Assembly (NCBI RefSeq): GCF_047663525.1
Contig: NC_092587.1
Coordinates: 42,802,501 to 42,866,500 of the forward strand
Reading direction: 5' to 3'
Length of the DNA stretch: 64,000 nt
Source of the DNA: Anas platyrhynchos
Lineage: Eukaryota > Chordata > Aves > Anseriformes > Anatidae
Under the pieces are notes generated by a model, which saw only the letters and a list, made by a program, of their open reading frames with translations, had not been told where the DNA came from and searched no databases. Positions 1 through 12,394 of this stretch are shown here, piece after piece (positions within the stretch are counted from its first letter, which is position 1; each line of letters opens with the position of its first letter). Both the position numbers and the translations under genes were made by a program.

Positions 1-2905
1 GATAAGTTCCCCTGCTCAAAATGCCTGGTGATGCTCAGGTGGTGGAGTGGGACACGGGGCTGGGGCCACACGGGTGGCAGGGGCTGGATTAGGACACACG
101 GGTGGGTCGGTGCCCCCGGAGGGCCTTGTGGTGCACGGGAGGAGAGGCGCAGCGAGGCCGTGGATGTGTTACGGGGGGGCCGAGCAGCCTCGCCATGCTC
201 TGGGAGATGGATCCGTGGTGCTGGCCGGCTGCTTCCAGCCCTCCCTCCCTCTTGCCACTCAGACAAAGGACGGAAGGCAGGGGGAGGGGATAAGGCTGTA
301 TCTAGGTTATGGGGTCTGGCCTGCCCCAGGACATAGGGGATGGAAGTCTGAGCCCGCGGCCGACCTGCAGGGCTGCCTCCATCGCCAGCAAGCTGCTGCG
401 GATGCCAGGGGCGGATGGATGTGGTGCAGCAGCACCTTCCCGGAGAGGTTTTGGGTTGGATTGGTGGATGCTGGAGGCCAGAGCCGGCCGGGACCCCTCC
501 GGGCACCCGGTGCTGCTCCATCCCTGCCTGCCCGGCCCCAGGCACTGCGGCTCTCCCTGCAGCACCCGGGAGCAGAGGGATCACCAGCAGCCGCCCTCTT
601 AAATCAGCTTCTCTCAGCCTGCAGAACAAAGCAGCAGGGAAACGGGTGGGAGCGCCAGCAGCGGATGCGAGCGGTTAACCTTGGTTAACCCCCTTTTCAT
701 TATCAGCTGCACCGAGCGCGGCGGGCGGTCAGGGATTCATCACGGGGAGCGGCCGGGGGGCTGCGGGGTGTGCCCAGGGTGCGTAGTGCTGCCTCTTGAC
801 CATTCGGTCAGAGCTTTAATGAGGCTTCCGAGCAGTGCTAGCCTTGCATCCCCTACAGAAGGAGACCTCTGGAGGTCTTTTTTCTTGCACTTGGGGTGCT
901 CAGGCTGCTGGGACCTGGCTCCGAAATACCTGCTTCGGCCACAACAAGCTCCTGGCTCCAGCAGCGAAGCCTGCCAAGAAATGGCCAAGTGTTGCCATGT
1001 CCACAGCAGGGATAGCAACATCTGGCAGCTCTGGGCAAATTGTTCCTCAGCGCAGAGAGATCGAGGGATGGGTTATCAACCTTTTGGTGAGCCTTGAGGC
1101 TGGCTGCCAGCTCCGTCCTTCTGTCCCTGGTACAGGTGGCACGGAGCAGCTCAGGAGAGGACGAGTGGGGCCGGGCCCTCTGTGCTGCGCCAGATCCATG
1201 GGCTTTCCTGGCTGGCAGCAGCTTTGAGAAAGCTGGAAAAAGACACGGGGAGCCTCGGGGGAGGCTGTGTCAGCAGGGGGGGCACAGGCCGGCTGTGCCG
1301 GCTGTAGGAACGGATTGCAGCTGAGAAGCACTCGGCGAGGCGAGCTGCCTCCTCCAAGCAGCGTGAGGAGCTTCCAGCTGCCAGCCTGGCTTGGCCAGCG
1401 CTTCGTCTTCTGCCCTGGTCCCTGAGGGTGCTGCTTGTTTCTGCAGAAGAGGGTGGTGATGGCTGGGAGAGCCCCTGCTCGGTGGGGAAGGGCAGGAAGG
1501 CATCCTGCTGCAGGCCTCCCAGTGAGATGGAGGTGGCACGAAGCCCCGACCCTAAGGACGTTACCTCAGGGCTGTTCACCTTCCAAGCAGCAAAAAGCTT
1601 ATATAAAATGTGTTTTTTCCCCTGTGTAGAGCAGCCCTTTGTGTCTGCACAGACGCTTTGATACGGCAGCCAAGGTCACCAGCCACCCCCACAGCTAACC
1701 CTGTCCAGGAACAAAATCTCCCTGCCCTCTCCCCAGCCCCTGACCTGACCTGGCCAAGATTTTGGGACCCCAGACTGGTGCTGTCAGCGTCCCCAGCCCC
1801 GTGACCTCTGAGTTGTCTTCCTCCCCAGGAGGTGTCTGTCCCTCACCAAATGGTAGCCGCCTGAGAGATCTGCTGAGAGGAGCAAAAAAGCACCACCAAA
1901 ATAATGGAAAGGGGTAATTTAGTGTGAGGTACTTGAATGGGAGCGGCATACAGAATAAGAGGAGTGCTTAGCAAGCAAAAACACATGCTGTCTCTGTCCT
2001 GGAAAAATAAGCATCTAATGAGACAAAGAATGGGAGAGCCGAGTAATTAGAGTGGGAGAGGCTCCAGCTTGCAGCTGGGCTGTATGCGAAGGGTGCTTGG
2101 TTCCCGTCCCCTTCCTCTTCCTTTCCAGAGCCAGCCCTCACGCTCCCCATCCCCAAAAATTACAGCCTCTCCCCCATGCCCTGTCCTCTCCCCTTCACCT
2201 CGGGTTCCTCCTGCGGTGGGTGGGAGCTGCTTGCCTCTAACGAGGCAAGAGCAGGAGATGAATGGCTGAAGCCCGCCCCAAGCTGTGTGTGCTGTCATCC
2301 AAAAAGGAGTTAGAGCGGCTGGAAAGCCCGAAGGCACTTTCTCTCTGTCAGTTTGTTTTGCATGGAAGGAGCAAGGATGGGAGGGAGGAGAGAAAGGCGC
2401 AGCTGATTAGCTTCTTGGTGGGCACGACACAACCCACCGGCCTGTGGGAAGGACAAAAGCACGGAGGTTGTTGCCATGCTTTGCATTTCCACCTTTGCCT
2501 TATTCTGTGGAGCTCAGCACAGAGTCATGCAGCCTCTCCCGGCAGGGGCCAAGCTTGCAAGCCCCCACATTAATTCCCAAACTCTGTTTCGATGCCAGAA
2601 TTTGATAGATGATAATTTTTGAAAGTCTGTTCCATTAAAAATTTCATGCTGAAGTTGGAGGGGCAAGCCTCTAGTGATCCTGATGAGAGCTGGGAGGCAA
2701 ATCAAATCAAATCAAATCTAGGCCGAGAGGTACAAGAGTATGCAGGAAACTCGGGTGGATGTTCCTCCGAGAAGAGCCTTACTGCTAAAATCTTACCATT
2801 CAGTCGTGCTCAGCAGCCCTTGAAATGGACACACAAAGTTGATCATCACCCCTGGGACAGGACCTATACCTGAGTGATGCTTTTTCAATCTCTCTCCCTG
2901 TGCAG
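1..2905. other. SEPTIN3 5' flank or first intron, no coding exon recognised
   Basis: GC-rich over roughly the first 800 bases, then ordinary sequence up to the first recognised SEPTIN3 acceptor. The human protein starts about 14 residues before the internal Met found at 2935. The phase of the acceptor at 2905/2906 implies an upstream coding exon ending in a split Gly codon, but I could not find a matching start-plus-donor here, so that exon probably lies upstream of the window. Open frames in this stretch look like chance products of GC-rich DNA. Visible small motifs are a paired GGTTAACC at 673-690, a weak REST-like element at 702-722, and four AAATC-type repeats near 2698-2718. Confidence 0.6.
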
Positions 2906-5900
2906 GACCAGTGGAGAGCAAAACCGAAGCAGCCATGTCTGAGCTCGTCCCAGAGCCGCGACAGAAACCTGCCGTGCCGATGAAACCCATGGGCATTAAC
3001 GCCAACTTGCTGGGCTACATCGGTATCGACACCATCATCGAGCAGATGCGCAAGAAGACCATGAAGACAGGTTTCGACTTCAACATTATGGTTGTAGGTA
3101 GGCAGAGACCGGTGGAGGTGCTGGGAGCTATGGCTGGGTGCTCTCCCGTGAGGCCAGGAAGGGAGGGCAGGAGAAAGCAGCTGGTGTTTGCTCTAGGGGA
3201 AAGGGCACGGAGATGCCTACAGCCCTTCCTCCTGCCTGCCTGGCTCCATCCCCCGGGCCTGCTGTCAGTGCATAAGCCACGAGCTTTTTCTTTGCAATCC
3301 TCAGGTCAGAGCGGGCTGGGAAAGTCGACGCTGGTGAACACCCTCTTCAAATCCCAGGTGAGCCGCAAATCTTCGGGCTGGAACCGGGAGGAGAAGATCC
3401 CCAAGACAGTGGAGATCAAAGCCATCGGGCACGGTAAGAGCCAGGCTGCTGGGGTGCAGGCCAAGCTGATGCTTCAGCATGGTCCAGAAGACCCCAGTAC
3501 CCTATGCGAGCTGTACGTTGCTGTAAGGCAGCCCTTTCTCCGTGGGAAGCTGAAGGAGAAATGCCAGTTTTAGGTGACCTCAGACCCAACCAAGGCTTTT
3601 CTTAATCAGGGATGCATGCCACTGATGCCATAGCCAAAAGTAATAGGTAGAAAAAGTGCTACGGATATTTCCCCTGCCAAGACTTTAGTCTGCATGTGTG
3701 GATTAACCTTGCGATAAGTCATCCCCACCTGCAGACATTTACTGCTCTGTGTAAGGTAGCTTTTGTGCAGGAGGTACCAAAACTGGGAGTCAGGAGCTCA
3801 AGTGGGGTCACAACTGCTGAGCCATGACCCAACCTGGCCTAGTCTTACTTGGTGGGCAAAGATAAGGGCAGAGAGCTCTTGTTCCTGTAGGGCACAGAGA
3901 CGTGTTTCATGCTGGAGCAGGCTCCCAGGGAGGCGTATGATTGTTTACAATTTCTTCCCCAGTTATTGAAGAAGGCGGTGTCAAAATGAAGCTGACAGTG
4001 ATCGACACCCCAGGATTCGGAGACCAGATCAACAACGAGAACTGGTGAGTTTTACCCAGTTACAGGACCTTGCAACCCCAGTAAAGGGCTGCAGTCAAGT
4101 TGATACCTGGAGTGATGCTCACCTGCTTGGCCTGGAACATGGCTGGGATTCTGTAGTGCTCAGGGGGGCAGTAATGGGGATGTGCAACTGTAAGCTTATG
4201 TGCATGATCCAAATCACTGCCAGGAAACCAGGCAAAAAAACATAATCCCCTTCCCAGGATGAGGTCCCCCAAATTCCACATATAGCTGAAAGTTAGGCTG
4301 TTCTGCCCCAACTCAGCCAATCCATTTTTTTCCCACATTTATCCCAAAGAGCAACCTTCAGCAGCCCCCCACCACAGCACCAACAGGTCTTTCCTTCCTC
4401 CCTCCACTGATTTAACTTCTGAATTCCACTGTGGTCCACAAAAGCCCCTCATCACAGTCAGAGAAAGTCTTAAACATCTCTGCTGATGTTGAGGTGCTCG
4501 TGGTGGATATATTTTATGCCAGAGCTTGCTTTGCTGCTGTCAGAGCAGGGAACACTGTAGGCAGGAACATGAGGAGATTTGTACCTGTCTTTTCATCTCT
4601 CTCTCCCACCTTAACAGCTGGGAGCCTATCGAGAAATACATCAACGAGCAATACGAAAAATTTCTGAAAGAGGAAGTGAATATCGCAAGGAAGAAGCGAA
4701 TTCCAGACACACGAGTGCACTGCTGCCTCTACTTCATCTCCCCCACAGGCCACTCGTATGTACAAAGTCCCCTGTCCTTCCTCACCCCCTCTGTGCCTCT
4801 GTGGCAGGCATACGCCCTGCACCGCTCTGTCTCAGCCTCACAGCCTGCCCACAGAGCTTAATTTAGGGTGCTGCAGAGCTTAAAGGAGCCTGAGATAACA
4901 AAGGCAGGAGAAACACCACTGTGTTTTTGGGGAGTCGGCAGGATGGATGGGAAGGAGGAGAAGCAATCACAGTGGCAGCAAGAGGGTTATGTGCAAGGGA
5001 GGTTTTGCTGATGCCTTCGTGTTGTTCCTTCTTGGGCTGCAGCCTGCGGCCTCTGGACCTGGAGTTCATGAAGCACCTCAGCAAGGTAGTGAACATCATC
5101 CCGGTTATTGCCAAGGCTGACACCATGACCCTGGAGGAGAAGATCGAATTCAAACAGAGAGTGAGTATCTCCGCTCCTGCGTGGGGTCCCTCCCTGCCCC
5201 GGCTGGGAGATGGGAGACACGAGCTGTATCCATCCTGCTGGACTGCAGCACAGCCCCCAGGGATGCAGTCCCACAGAGTCCAGCATGGGGATGATGTGTA
5301 AGCCCTGCCACTGTCCTGAAAATACAGCTGCCCATGGCTCTGAGGGCACTTGTTCAGGGGGATATCCCCGTGACAGCCCATCATAAGCTCTGTCACGGCA
5401 TCTGCAGAGCCAGACAAGTAAGCAGGGCTGGGGAAGGATGACTTGTCACTGCTGCCATGTGTCCTTTCTTTGCTGCATGCTTCCCTGGGGACAGCCCCTC
5501 CAGCTCTTCCCTGCTGGAAGGGTCTCCCAGACACATCTACCCTCAGGCTTGTGCTGCTTGTGCTCCAAAACGTCTCTCTGCCCAGGTGCGCAAAGAGCTC
5601 GAAGTAAACGGAATCGAGTTTTACCCCCAGAAAGAATTTGATGAGGACTTGGAGGATAAAACAGAGAACGACAAGATCAGGGTAGGATACGTTTTACTGC
5701 GGGAGGGGAAGGGGGGGATGAGGGCCGGTCAGATTTAATGAGTGTAAAGCACGTGTCACTGGAAGGTTTTAGGTGCTTCATGGTCCCCACATGAAAGATG
5801 CAGTGGACATAAGGGATGGTCGTTCATCCCTCCTAGCTTCATTTGTCCCTGTCATTGTCACAGGGTGCTGTGAAGGCTGAGCGAGGAAGGCCTGCATCTC

Positions 5901-8900
5901 TCTTTCTCTTACTGAATGCTCTGTTTGGCCTCTGTTAAGGACCAAATGGGCCAGATGTGCGGTTGGTGTCCAGCCTCTGTCCCAAACAACCACCCCGTGA
6001 GCCCTCTCATCCACTGACCAGGCTCTACTTGAAAATCAGTCCGGTGCTCTGCCCTGCCAGCCCCCGTCAGGCCTGTCCCATCCCTCCCGCCTCAGAGAGT
6101 TAAAAACCATCTAATTTCCAGCCTGTGTTTGTTCATGGCCAAGCTGTACCCAAGACTCTTGTGCCAATGTTGACTCGAGCACTTCTGCCTGGTGGCCCCA
6201 TGCACCACTCATTCGCAGAGAACAGTCTTATCCTCTGCTGGCCTTCTGGTCAGCTAAATGAGATAAACTTTGACTGAGCTTCCCATTCCTCAGCAATCTG
6301 TGCTCCTAGTCGCTGTTTTCTCTGCCTGCTCTGGTTCAATTTGATTTTCTAGCACTGGTGCAGGTACCCGATGCTTCCCTGTCTCTTCCGAGGTCTGACC
6401 TGGACCACATCCTCTCTAAACAGTCGCATCACGCTGGTGACTCGTGGTCATCTTGTGACTGGCTGGCACATGGGGTCCTTCCCCTCCTTCAGTCTCTTTG
6501 CTGGTGCATAAGCTCAGAAGTCATAGCAGAAATTCTTGGTGCTATTCCCTAAATGCTGCTCTTTGTGCCGCAAACTTACATCCATCTTCCTCTGTACTGA
6601 CAGCTCCTCCTGGCTTTGTGATGCTAGTGCATTTAGTTATCCCACTCACCGTTTTTTGTGGCGAGGCTATTAATGGAAAGAAGATGTCTTTGGTGGCAGT
6701 CCTCAAGAAATTCCAGGAGTTACTGCCTTGCAGCCTGGCACTTGCCCTTTCTACTCCCCTAGCTGTCACAGCCCCAGCAGAAATCCCCACCTCCCCCAGC
6801 TTAATTAATCATTTCCCATTTGGCAACACATCACACACTCTGGGGAAGACCAGATGGGTTTTGCTGCTTCTCCAAACTGTTTGTTTGTGAGGAGGGCTCC
6901 ACGTTTCCTTCTGCACTTCAGCCTCATTACCCTAGGTTTGGTAGTCTCATAAGAAACAGGTTTCCTTTAAATCTTCGTTCCTGTGGTAATTGCAATCCCT
7001 TCCCAGGCCCAGGGACATCTACAAAGCAGATAAATCCATGAATATCTGCACAGCCTTACAGATAATAGGGTCTCCTGCACCCTGTGCTCTGCAGACAGGT
7101 GCTTTCTGTTTTCTGAGGGAGGTGGAGGGGGACCAGTGATGGTGCTGCTCTCTGGAACAGGTTTGATAGGTCTCTCCACGTGTCTCTCCCCAGCAGGAAA
7201 GCATGCCCTTCGCAGTAGTGGGCAGTGACAAGGAGTACCAAGTGAATGGAAAAAGAGTCCTGGGCAGGAAAACACCTTGGGGAATCATTGAAGGTAAGGA
7301 AAATCTTGTTTCTGGGAGATGAAAGTACCTCTGCAGGCCCTAGTAGTAGACTATGGTCCTGATAACATGTCCCATGATTACCTTCCCATGCCTTTTGTGG
7401 TTTTTTTTTTTTGAAAAGAGGAGAATTTTTGGATAGCTCTGCTGTCAGGTGTTTGCACAACTGACATCCTTTCAGAAGTACACAGGCTCAGCCCACCTGG
7501 AGCATGCCCCACGGCAGTGACCTTGCCGTGCTCTGTAACCACAAAGGGTTTGCTGAAAATGGAAACATAACACTTATTTGCTTTCTTTTCAGTGGAAAAC
7601 CTCACTCACTGTGAATTTGCCCTCCTTCGAGATTTTGTCATCAGGTAAGGCCATGGTCACGCACAAGCTTGCTCTTGGTGAGAAGAGAGTCTTCCTGAGA
7701 CCCTCTTAGAGTGAAATCACCCCTATGGAAGGGAAGATAAAGCACATTTCAGGCAGTAAAAGCTTCTTTGGGGTAGGGTTGGGTTGAATTAAGGGGTAGT
7801 TGTGTAAGTTAAGGGGATGCTCTAGTCCCTCTCTTGACCACTGTGTCAAGTAGGTGCTAGTTTTCATGTATGATCCTGATGACTTAAGAAAAGCAGAGTA
7901 ATAGCACTTCCCCCGTACCCCATTAAGGATATTAGGTTTCAAAAGCTTCTAGTTGATGCTGACATAGGTCTGCACTGGAGTCTGTGATAAGGAGGCCACT
8001 ACCCCATCCTAGACCATGTGTCCTATCAGGCCGAGGGATGGGCTGGAACATATGACCTGGAAGTGAAAAGCTCCTTGCTTCATTCAGCTGTCATTGTCCT
8101 GTCCTATTTCAACATGTTTCATGAAGCTGTCTCAGCACAAATAATATCTGCATCAGATTCTGTAGAAGACCTGCAAAGATCCAGGGTCACCTCTGTTCCC
8201 TACCAACACGCTAAGGTTTTAAACAGCACCAAAAAAAAAAAAAAAAAAAGAAAAAGAAAAGAAGGGAAGGGAAACACACTAAAGCCAGAGTCCTGTGGCT
8301 CACTCCACCTGTAGGGGTGGTGGTATTGAGACATTTCACCAGGTACAGTGCTTTGACATCACCATCCTGCCCTCTTTTTGTACCATGGTACCATCCACAG
8401 CAGACGTGCTTTCCCTGAGTCTTCCAGTAAAAGCATCCCGACAAGTGATGATCACAAAACATAAGACAACCCAAGACCATGAGTTTTCCATGGACTATTG
8501 CCCACAGCAGTGTTCTGCAGGTTGCAGTCCCTGGTGGACCTGATACTGGTGCTTCCTTGTCTCACCACTGCTGGAAGCGGGATGTGAGCTGAGTTAAGCT
8601 CTGTCTGCTCTCACACACCAGGCTGCCTGTCCCACAGGTCTGAGAGGGACAAGGCAAGCACAGCCAGGGATTTCAGCCCATATCCTGCATCCTGTGCTCA
8701 TGCCCTCCTGAATTCTGATGCTTCAGCTCTCCTCTGCATTACGGCACCCGTACAGAAAGAGGGTATAGTCATTAACCAGACAGACTGCAGAAATCTTCCC
8801 TTTATCTCAGGGAATAAAATGAACATCAGAAAACTAACACTGACAGTGCTGATGTTGATTACCATATCCTTTTCCCAACCCCACCTTCATTTTGTCCTGG

Positions 8901-9040
8901 GCAGGACCCACCTTCAGGACCTGAAAGAAGTGACCCACAACATCCACTACGAGACCTACAGGGCCAAGCGGCTGAATGACAACGGAGGGCTGCCCCCCAT
9001 GACCACTGAGACAGAGGAAAACCACGAAAGTAATCTGTGA
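2906..9040 (+). CDS. SEPTIN3: Septin-3 (neuronal septin GTPase), nine exons, 5' end incomplete
   Basis: Exons by phase and GT-AG sites: 2906-3097 (Met at 2935), 3305-3433, 3963-4044, 4618-4755, 5043-5160, 5586-5681, 7194-7293, 7593-7644 and 8905-9040 (TGA 9038-9040). From the Met at 2935 this gives 337 residues, near-identical to mammalian septin-3 from its internal Met. The P-loop GQSGLGKST, the G3 motif DTPGFG and the G4 motif AKAD are all present. The protein ends soon after NDNGGLPP without a C-terminal coiled coil, as expected for the septin 3/9/12 group. Septins of this group bind GTP and build heteropolymeric filaments; septin-3 is enriched at mammalian presynaptic terminals. The true N-terminus probably needs an exon upstream of the window. 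The exon at 7194 sits behind a tandem CAGCAG acceptor. No canonical AATAAA was found close after the stop, so the 3' UTR end is undefined. Confidence 0.96.
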
Positions 9041-9974
9041 ATGACCCCTCTCCGCTGTCACATCATGTCTCTGGATACGAAAACCCACCCCTGTTACCCT
9101 TGGCTCTACCGTGGGCCTGTCTCTGAAGCATGTGGAGCATCCTCTGTGTGCGAGAGGGTTGTGTGCGTGTGAGTGTGTGTGCCTGCACCTAAGTGTGTGC
9201 CGGAGGGGGACCAAAGGCATCTCCTCCGTCCTTCCCAGACTGTCCTCATTCTTGGTTTGTTTTTTTGCACAGCTGACTGTCCATCATCTTCCTTTCTCTT
9301 GTTTCTGTGTCTCAGCTGTGTGTCTTGTCTGGGGGAAATAGGAAGGGGGGAATGATTTATGGGGGTGAGAGGGCTTTGGAGGTGGGAGGTGTGGGGCATG
9401 CAGGGGTCCAGTTTTTTATCTCTTGGAGATATGGCAAGGAGAGACTCCAGGAGAGACGGTGGAGTTGGAGCATGCGGTATCTCCACGTGATGGCTTTCTC
9501 CCAGGTCCTTGGCGAGTGGGAAGACAGCTGACTGCTCAGACAGGACGGTGGCCCGGCATTTTATTCCCCTTTCTTGCTGTGGCTTCCCAAAGGGAAATGT
9601 CAAGTTGGAAGTGGATAGATGGGAGAAGTGACAGACTAACATGTTTTGTGGTTCGGGGCAAGTGAGTGGGGCGAGGAGACGCAGAATTAGATTTTGGGCC
9701 GTAGCAGCTACCTGAAAAGCATCAAAGTACTTGGGGGAAAGAGCCGTATTTTCCAAAAGTAAAGAGTAAAAGAACATCAGGATGTCTCCCTTGGTCTCCA
9801 CTGGTGGTAGGAACACAAGAAATACTTTCTCCTCACATCTGTGCTGGCTACTCCAGCAGTCTCAGCCCGGTGCTACTCCCCAGCCCTCCTACTCTTCTCC
9901 TGGCTTCCCTGTCCTCCTTTATTTTTGTCCTCATTCCCTTTTAACTCTCCATACCCCTTTACCCCTTCCTTTCA

Positions 9975-10366
9975 TTCCCTTTCTTTTTTCTTTCTCTCTT
10001 TCTCTTTCTTTCTTTCTCTTTCTCTTTCTCTTTCTCTTTCTCTTTCTCTTTCTCTTTCTCTTTCTCTTTCTCTTTCTCTTTCTCTTTCTCTTTCTCTTTC
10101 TCTTTCTCTTTCTCTTTCTCTTTCTCTTTCTCTTTCTCTTTCTCTTTCTCTTTCTCTTTCTCTTTCTCTTTCTCTTTCTCTTTCTCTCTTTCTTTCCCTT
10201 TCCCCTTCCTTCCTTCCTTCCTTCCTTCCTTCCTTCCTTCCTTCCTTCCTTCCTTCCTTCCTTCCTTCCTTCCTTCCTTCCTTCCTTCCTTCCTTCCTTC
10301 CTTCCTTCCTACCTCCCTCCCTCCCTCCCTCCCTCCCTCCCTCCCTCCTTTCCTTCCTCCCTTCCC
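9975..10366. repeat. Compound homopyrimidine microsatellite (TTTCTC)n-(TTCC)n-(CTCC)n
   Basis: 9975-10310 is an uninterrupted run of 336 pyrimidines on the + strand. It holds about 28 TTTCTC hexamers (roughly 10015-10185), then about 26 TTCC units (10206-10310). A single A follows, then about nine CTCC units (10312-10348) and more pyrimidine. Tracts of this kind can adopt triplex (H-DNA) structure, which is general knowledge and is not shown here. Confidence 0.95.
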
Positions 10367-11907
10367 ACTTTCTCCGCTCTCTCCCCTTTCTCTCTCTCCT
10401 TCATTTCCTCACAAACCTTCCTCTTCCCCAGGCCCTTTCCTTCCTCTCCATCTCCCCCAGCTCTCACACCTCCTCCTTATCAATGCGCTGTTGTGTCACG
10501 TTGGTGCTGCTTTACCCTCCCTTGGAGGAGGCAGGGAGGGAAGGCAGAGACCCAGGAGCAGAGGCACGGCTTTCCTGAAGGCTAAATGCTCACGCCTGCC
10601 GGTGGCCAGCTCTTCTCTGCATGTCCCCAGCCAGGCCAAGGGCACCAGGGCTGCCTGGGCAGAAGGGAGGAGCAGGGGACATCTGAGTGTGGCAGTCTCT
10701 GCCTGCCACTTGGCCGATGTCACACAGCTGGCAGGGGCTGTCCCCTCCAGAAGAACAGCTGGTGGCGTTGGCAATGCACGTGCAGAAGGTCTTGGTGTGG
10801 GGTGGCAGGGCTGTGGGTCAGGATGGGGGAATGGAAAGGCTGGTGCGGGGGGAAGGGGTCCCTGTCAGGGGACAGCAGCGGTGACTCAAGCAAAGCCCGA
10901 GGTTTGCGGGTGGAGTTGTTTGGGGCCAGGACTGGGATGAGGGTCCACCAAGCCTCAGCAGAACCACCTAAGAGCTTGGGTCCACCTTGTGGCTTTCTCT
11001 GGTGCTCTTCCATCTCACTCCCACCCATGCATACAAATCAGCCATTCTCAGCTCCACCAGGACACAAGGGCCTTCCCGGCCCTTTCCACTCCCCTCACCA
11101 CCCGTGTTCATGGCTCCCAGTGCTCCATACACCCTCACACCCACCACCCCATCCACACCAGCCCTCCGAGGCCCCGCCGGGATCGAAGCCTCCTCAGGGC
11201 TGCCCACCACCACCACACGGGCCTTGCAGAAGCCCCCCGGTCATGCTGCCAGCCGTCCTGCCAGCCCCATCGCCCAGCGTGGCGCAGGAGCCTCCTCCCA
11301 GCTCGTCCCACCAGGAGGCCACTCCAGGAGGCCACCAGGAACATCTCCTCAGCCTCGCCAGCCTCCATGCGACGCGTTAAACCCAGTGCAACGTGAGAGC
11401 CCCCACCCGGACACCCCGCCACGCTCCATGGGGTGGGGGTGCTCGTTCACACAGGCCCTTGGTGGCCGTGCCACTGCCTCATGGGGACCGTGCCACCACC
11501 GGGCTGTGTCACCCTGCCTGTGGCAGGCACTGCCGGTGCTATGTGCCACCGGTATGGCCACCTTGGTGACGCTGGGCCCAGCCAGGGCCGTGGCATGGAG
11601 CTGGCACTGCTGGTACGAGTTTCCCTCGCTCGTACCTTGAGCTGCAGGGACAAGGCGCTGTGGCTCGCCCCATGTGTTTGGGTTTTTTGGGGTGTGCTTG
11701 TGACCAGGGGGGGGTTAAGCTCTGCTCTGTAATTCTGCGGTGGGCTGTTTATAAAGGATGCATAAACGGGTGACCCCAACCCTACAAATGAATGCTCCTG
11801 GTGTATGATGGTGCTGTGCTGGGGGGGGGGCAAGAAGGGGCAGGGGCCCCGTTATGCCTGGGAGGTGCCCTTGGAGATGGGGGTCGTCCATAAGAAAGGG
11901 GGAAAAT

Positions 11908-12387
11908 GAGAAAAAAAAGGAAAAAGAAAAAAAGAAGGAAAAAAGAAAAAAAAAGGAAAAAGAAAAAGAGAAAAAAAATAAAAAAGAGGAAAAAAAAGAA
12001 AAAAGAGGAAAAAAGGGAAAAAAGAAAAAAGGGAAAAAAGAAAAAAGGGAAAAAATAAAAAATGAAAAAAGAAAAAAGGGAAAAAAGGAAAAAAGAAAAA
12101 AGGAAAAAGAAAAAAAGAAGGAAAAAAGAAAAAAAAGAGAAAAAGAAAAAAGAGAAAAAAAGAAAAAAGAGGAAAAAAAGAAAAAAAGAGGAATAAAAGG
12201 GAAAAAAAGAAAAAAAGGGAAAAAATGAAAAAAGAAAAAAGGAAAAAAGAAAAAAGGAAAAAAAAGAAAAAAGGAAAAAAATAAAAAATGGAAAAAAAAG
12301 AAAAAAATAAAAAAGGAAAATAAAAGAAGAAAAAGTGAAAAAAAAAAGGAAGAAAAAAGGAAAAAAAAAGAAAAAAAAAGTAAAAAA
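11908..12387. repeat. A-rich homopurine tract
   Basis: About 480 nt of nearly pure purine on the + strand, made of A4-A9 runs separated by one to three Gs with no strict period. Only a handful of T residues interrupt it (for example at 11979, 12056, 12063 and 12194), and 12064-12193 is uninterrupted. It ends about 125 nt before the WBP2NL start codon. Both strands give spurious Lys/Arg/Glu or Phe/Ser/Leu open frames here. Confidence 0.93.
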
Positions 12388-12394
12388 CAGAAGG

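Noticed and set aside
3098-3304. SEPTIN3 frame reading through the first intron
   Set aside because: Donor GTAGGC and acceptor CCTCAG give the exact [10 protein letters not shown]-loop when the intron is removed.
5790-7180. Possible unknown repeat inside the large SEPTIN3 intron
   Set aside because: Evenly mixed sequence without tails, terminal repeats or any match I could name.
9782-10585. 267-aa and 245-aa open frames of LF, LS and PSF repeats on the + strand
   Set aside because: They are frames through the pyrimidine microsatellite, with no coding character beyond the repeat.
10987-11640. 217-aa Pro/Ser/Thr-rich frame between SEPTIN3 and WBP2NL
   Set aside because: GC-rich low-complexity sequence; no splice context, no domain, and an overlapping alternative frame of similar composition.
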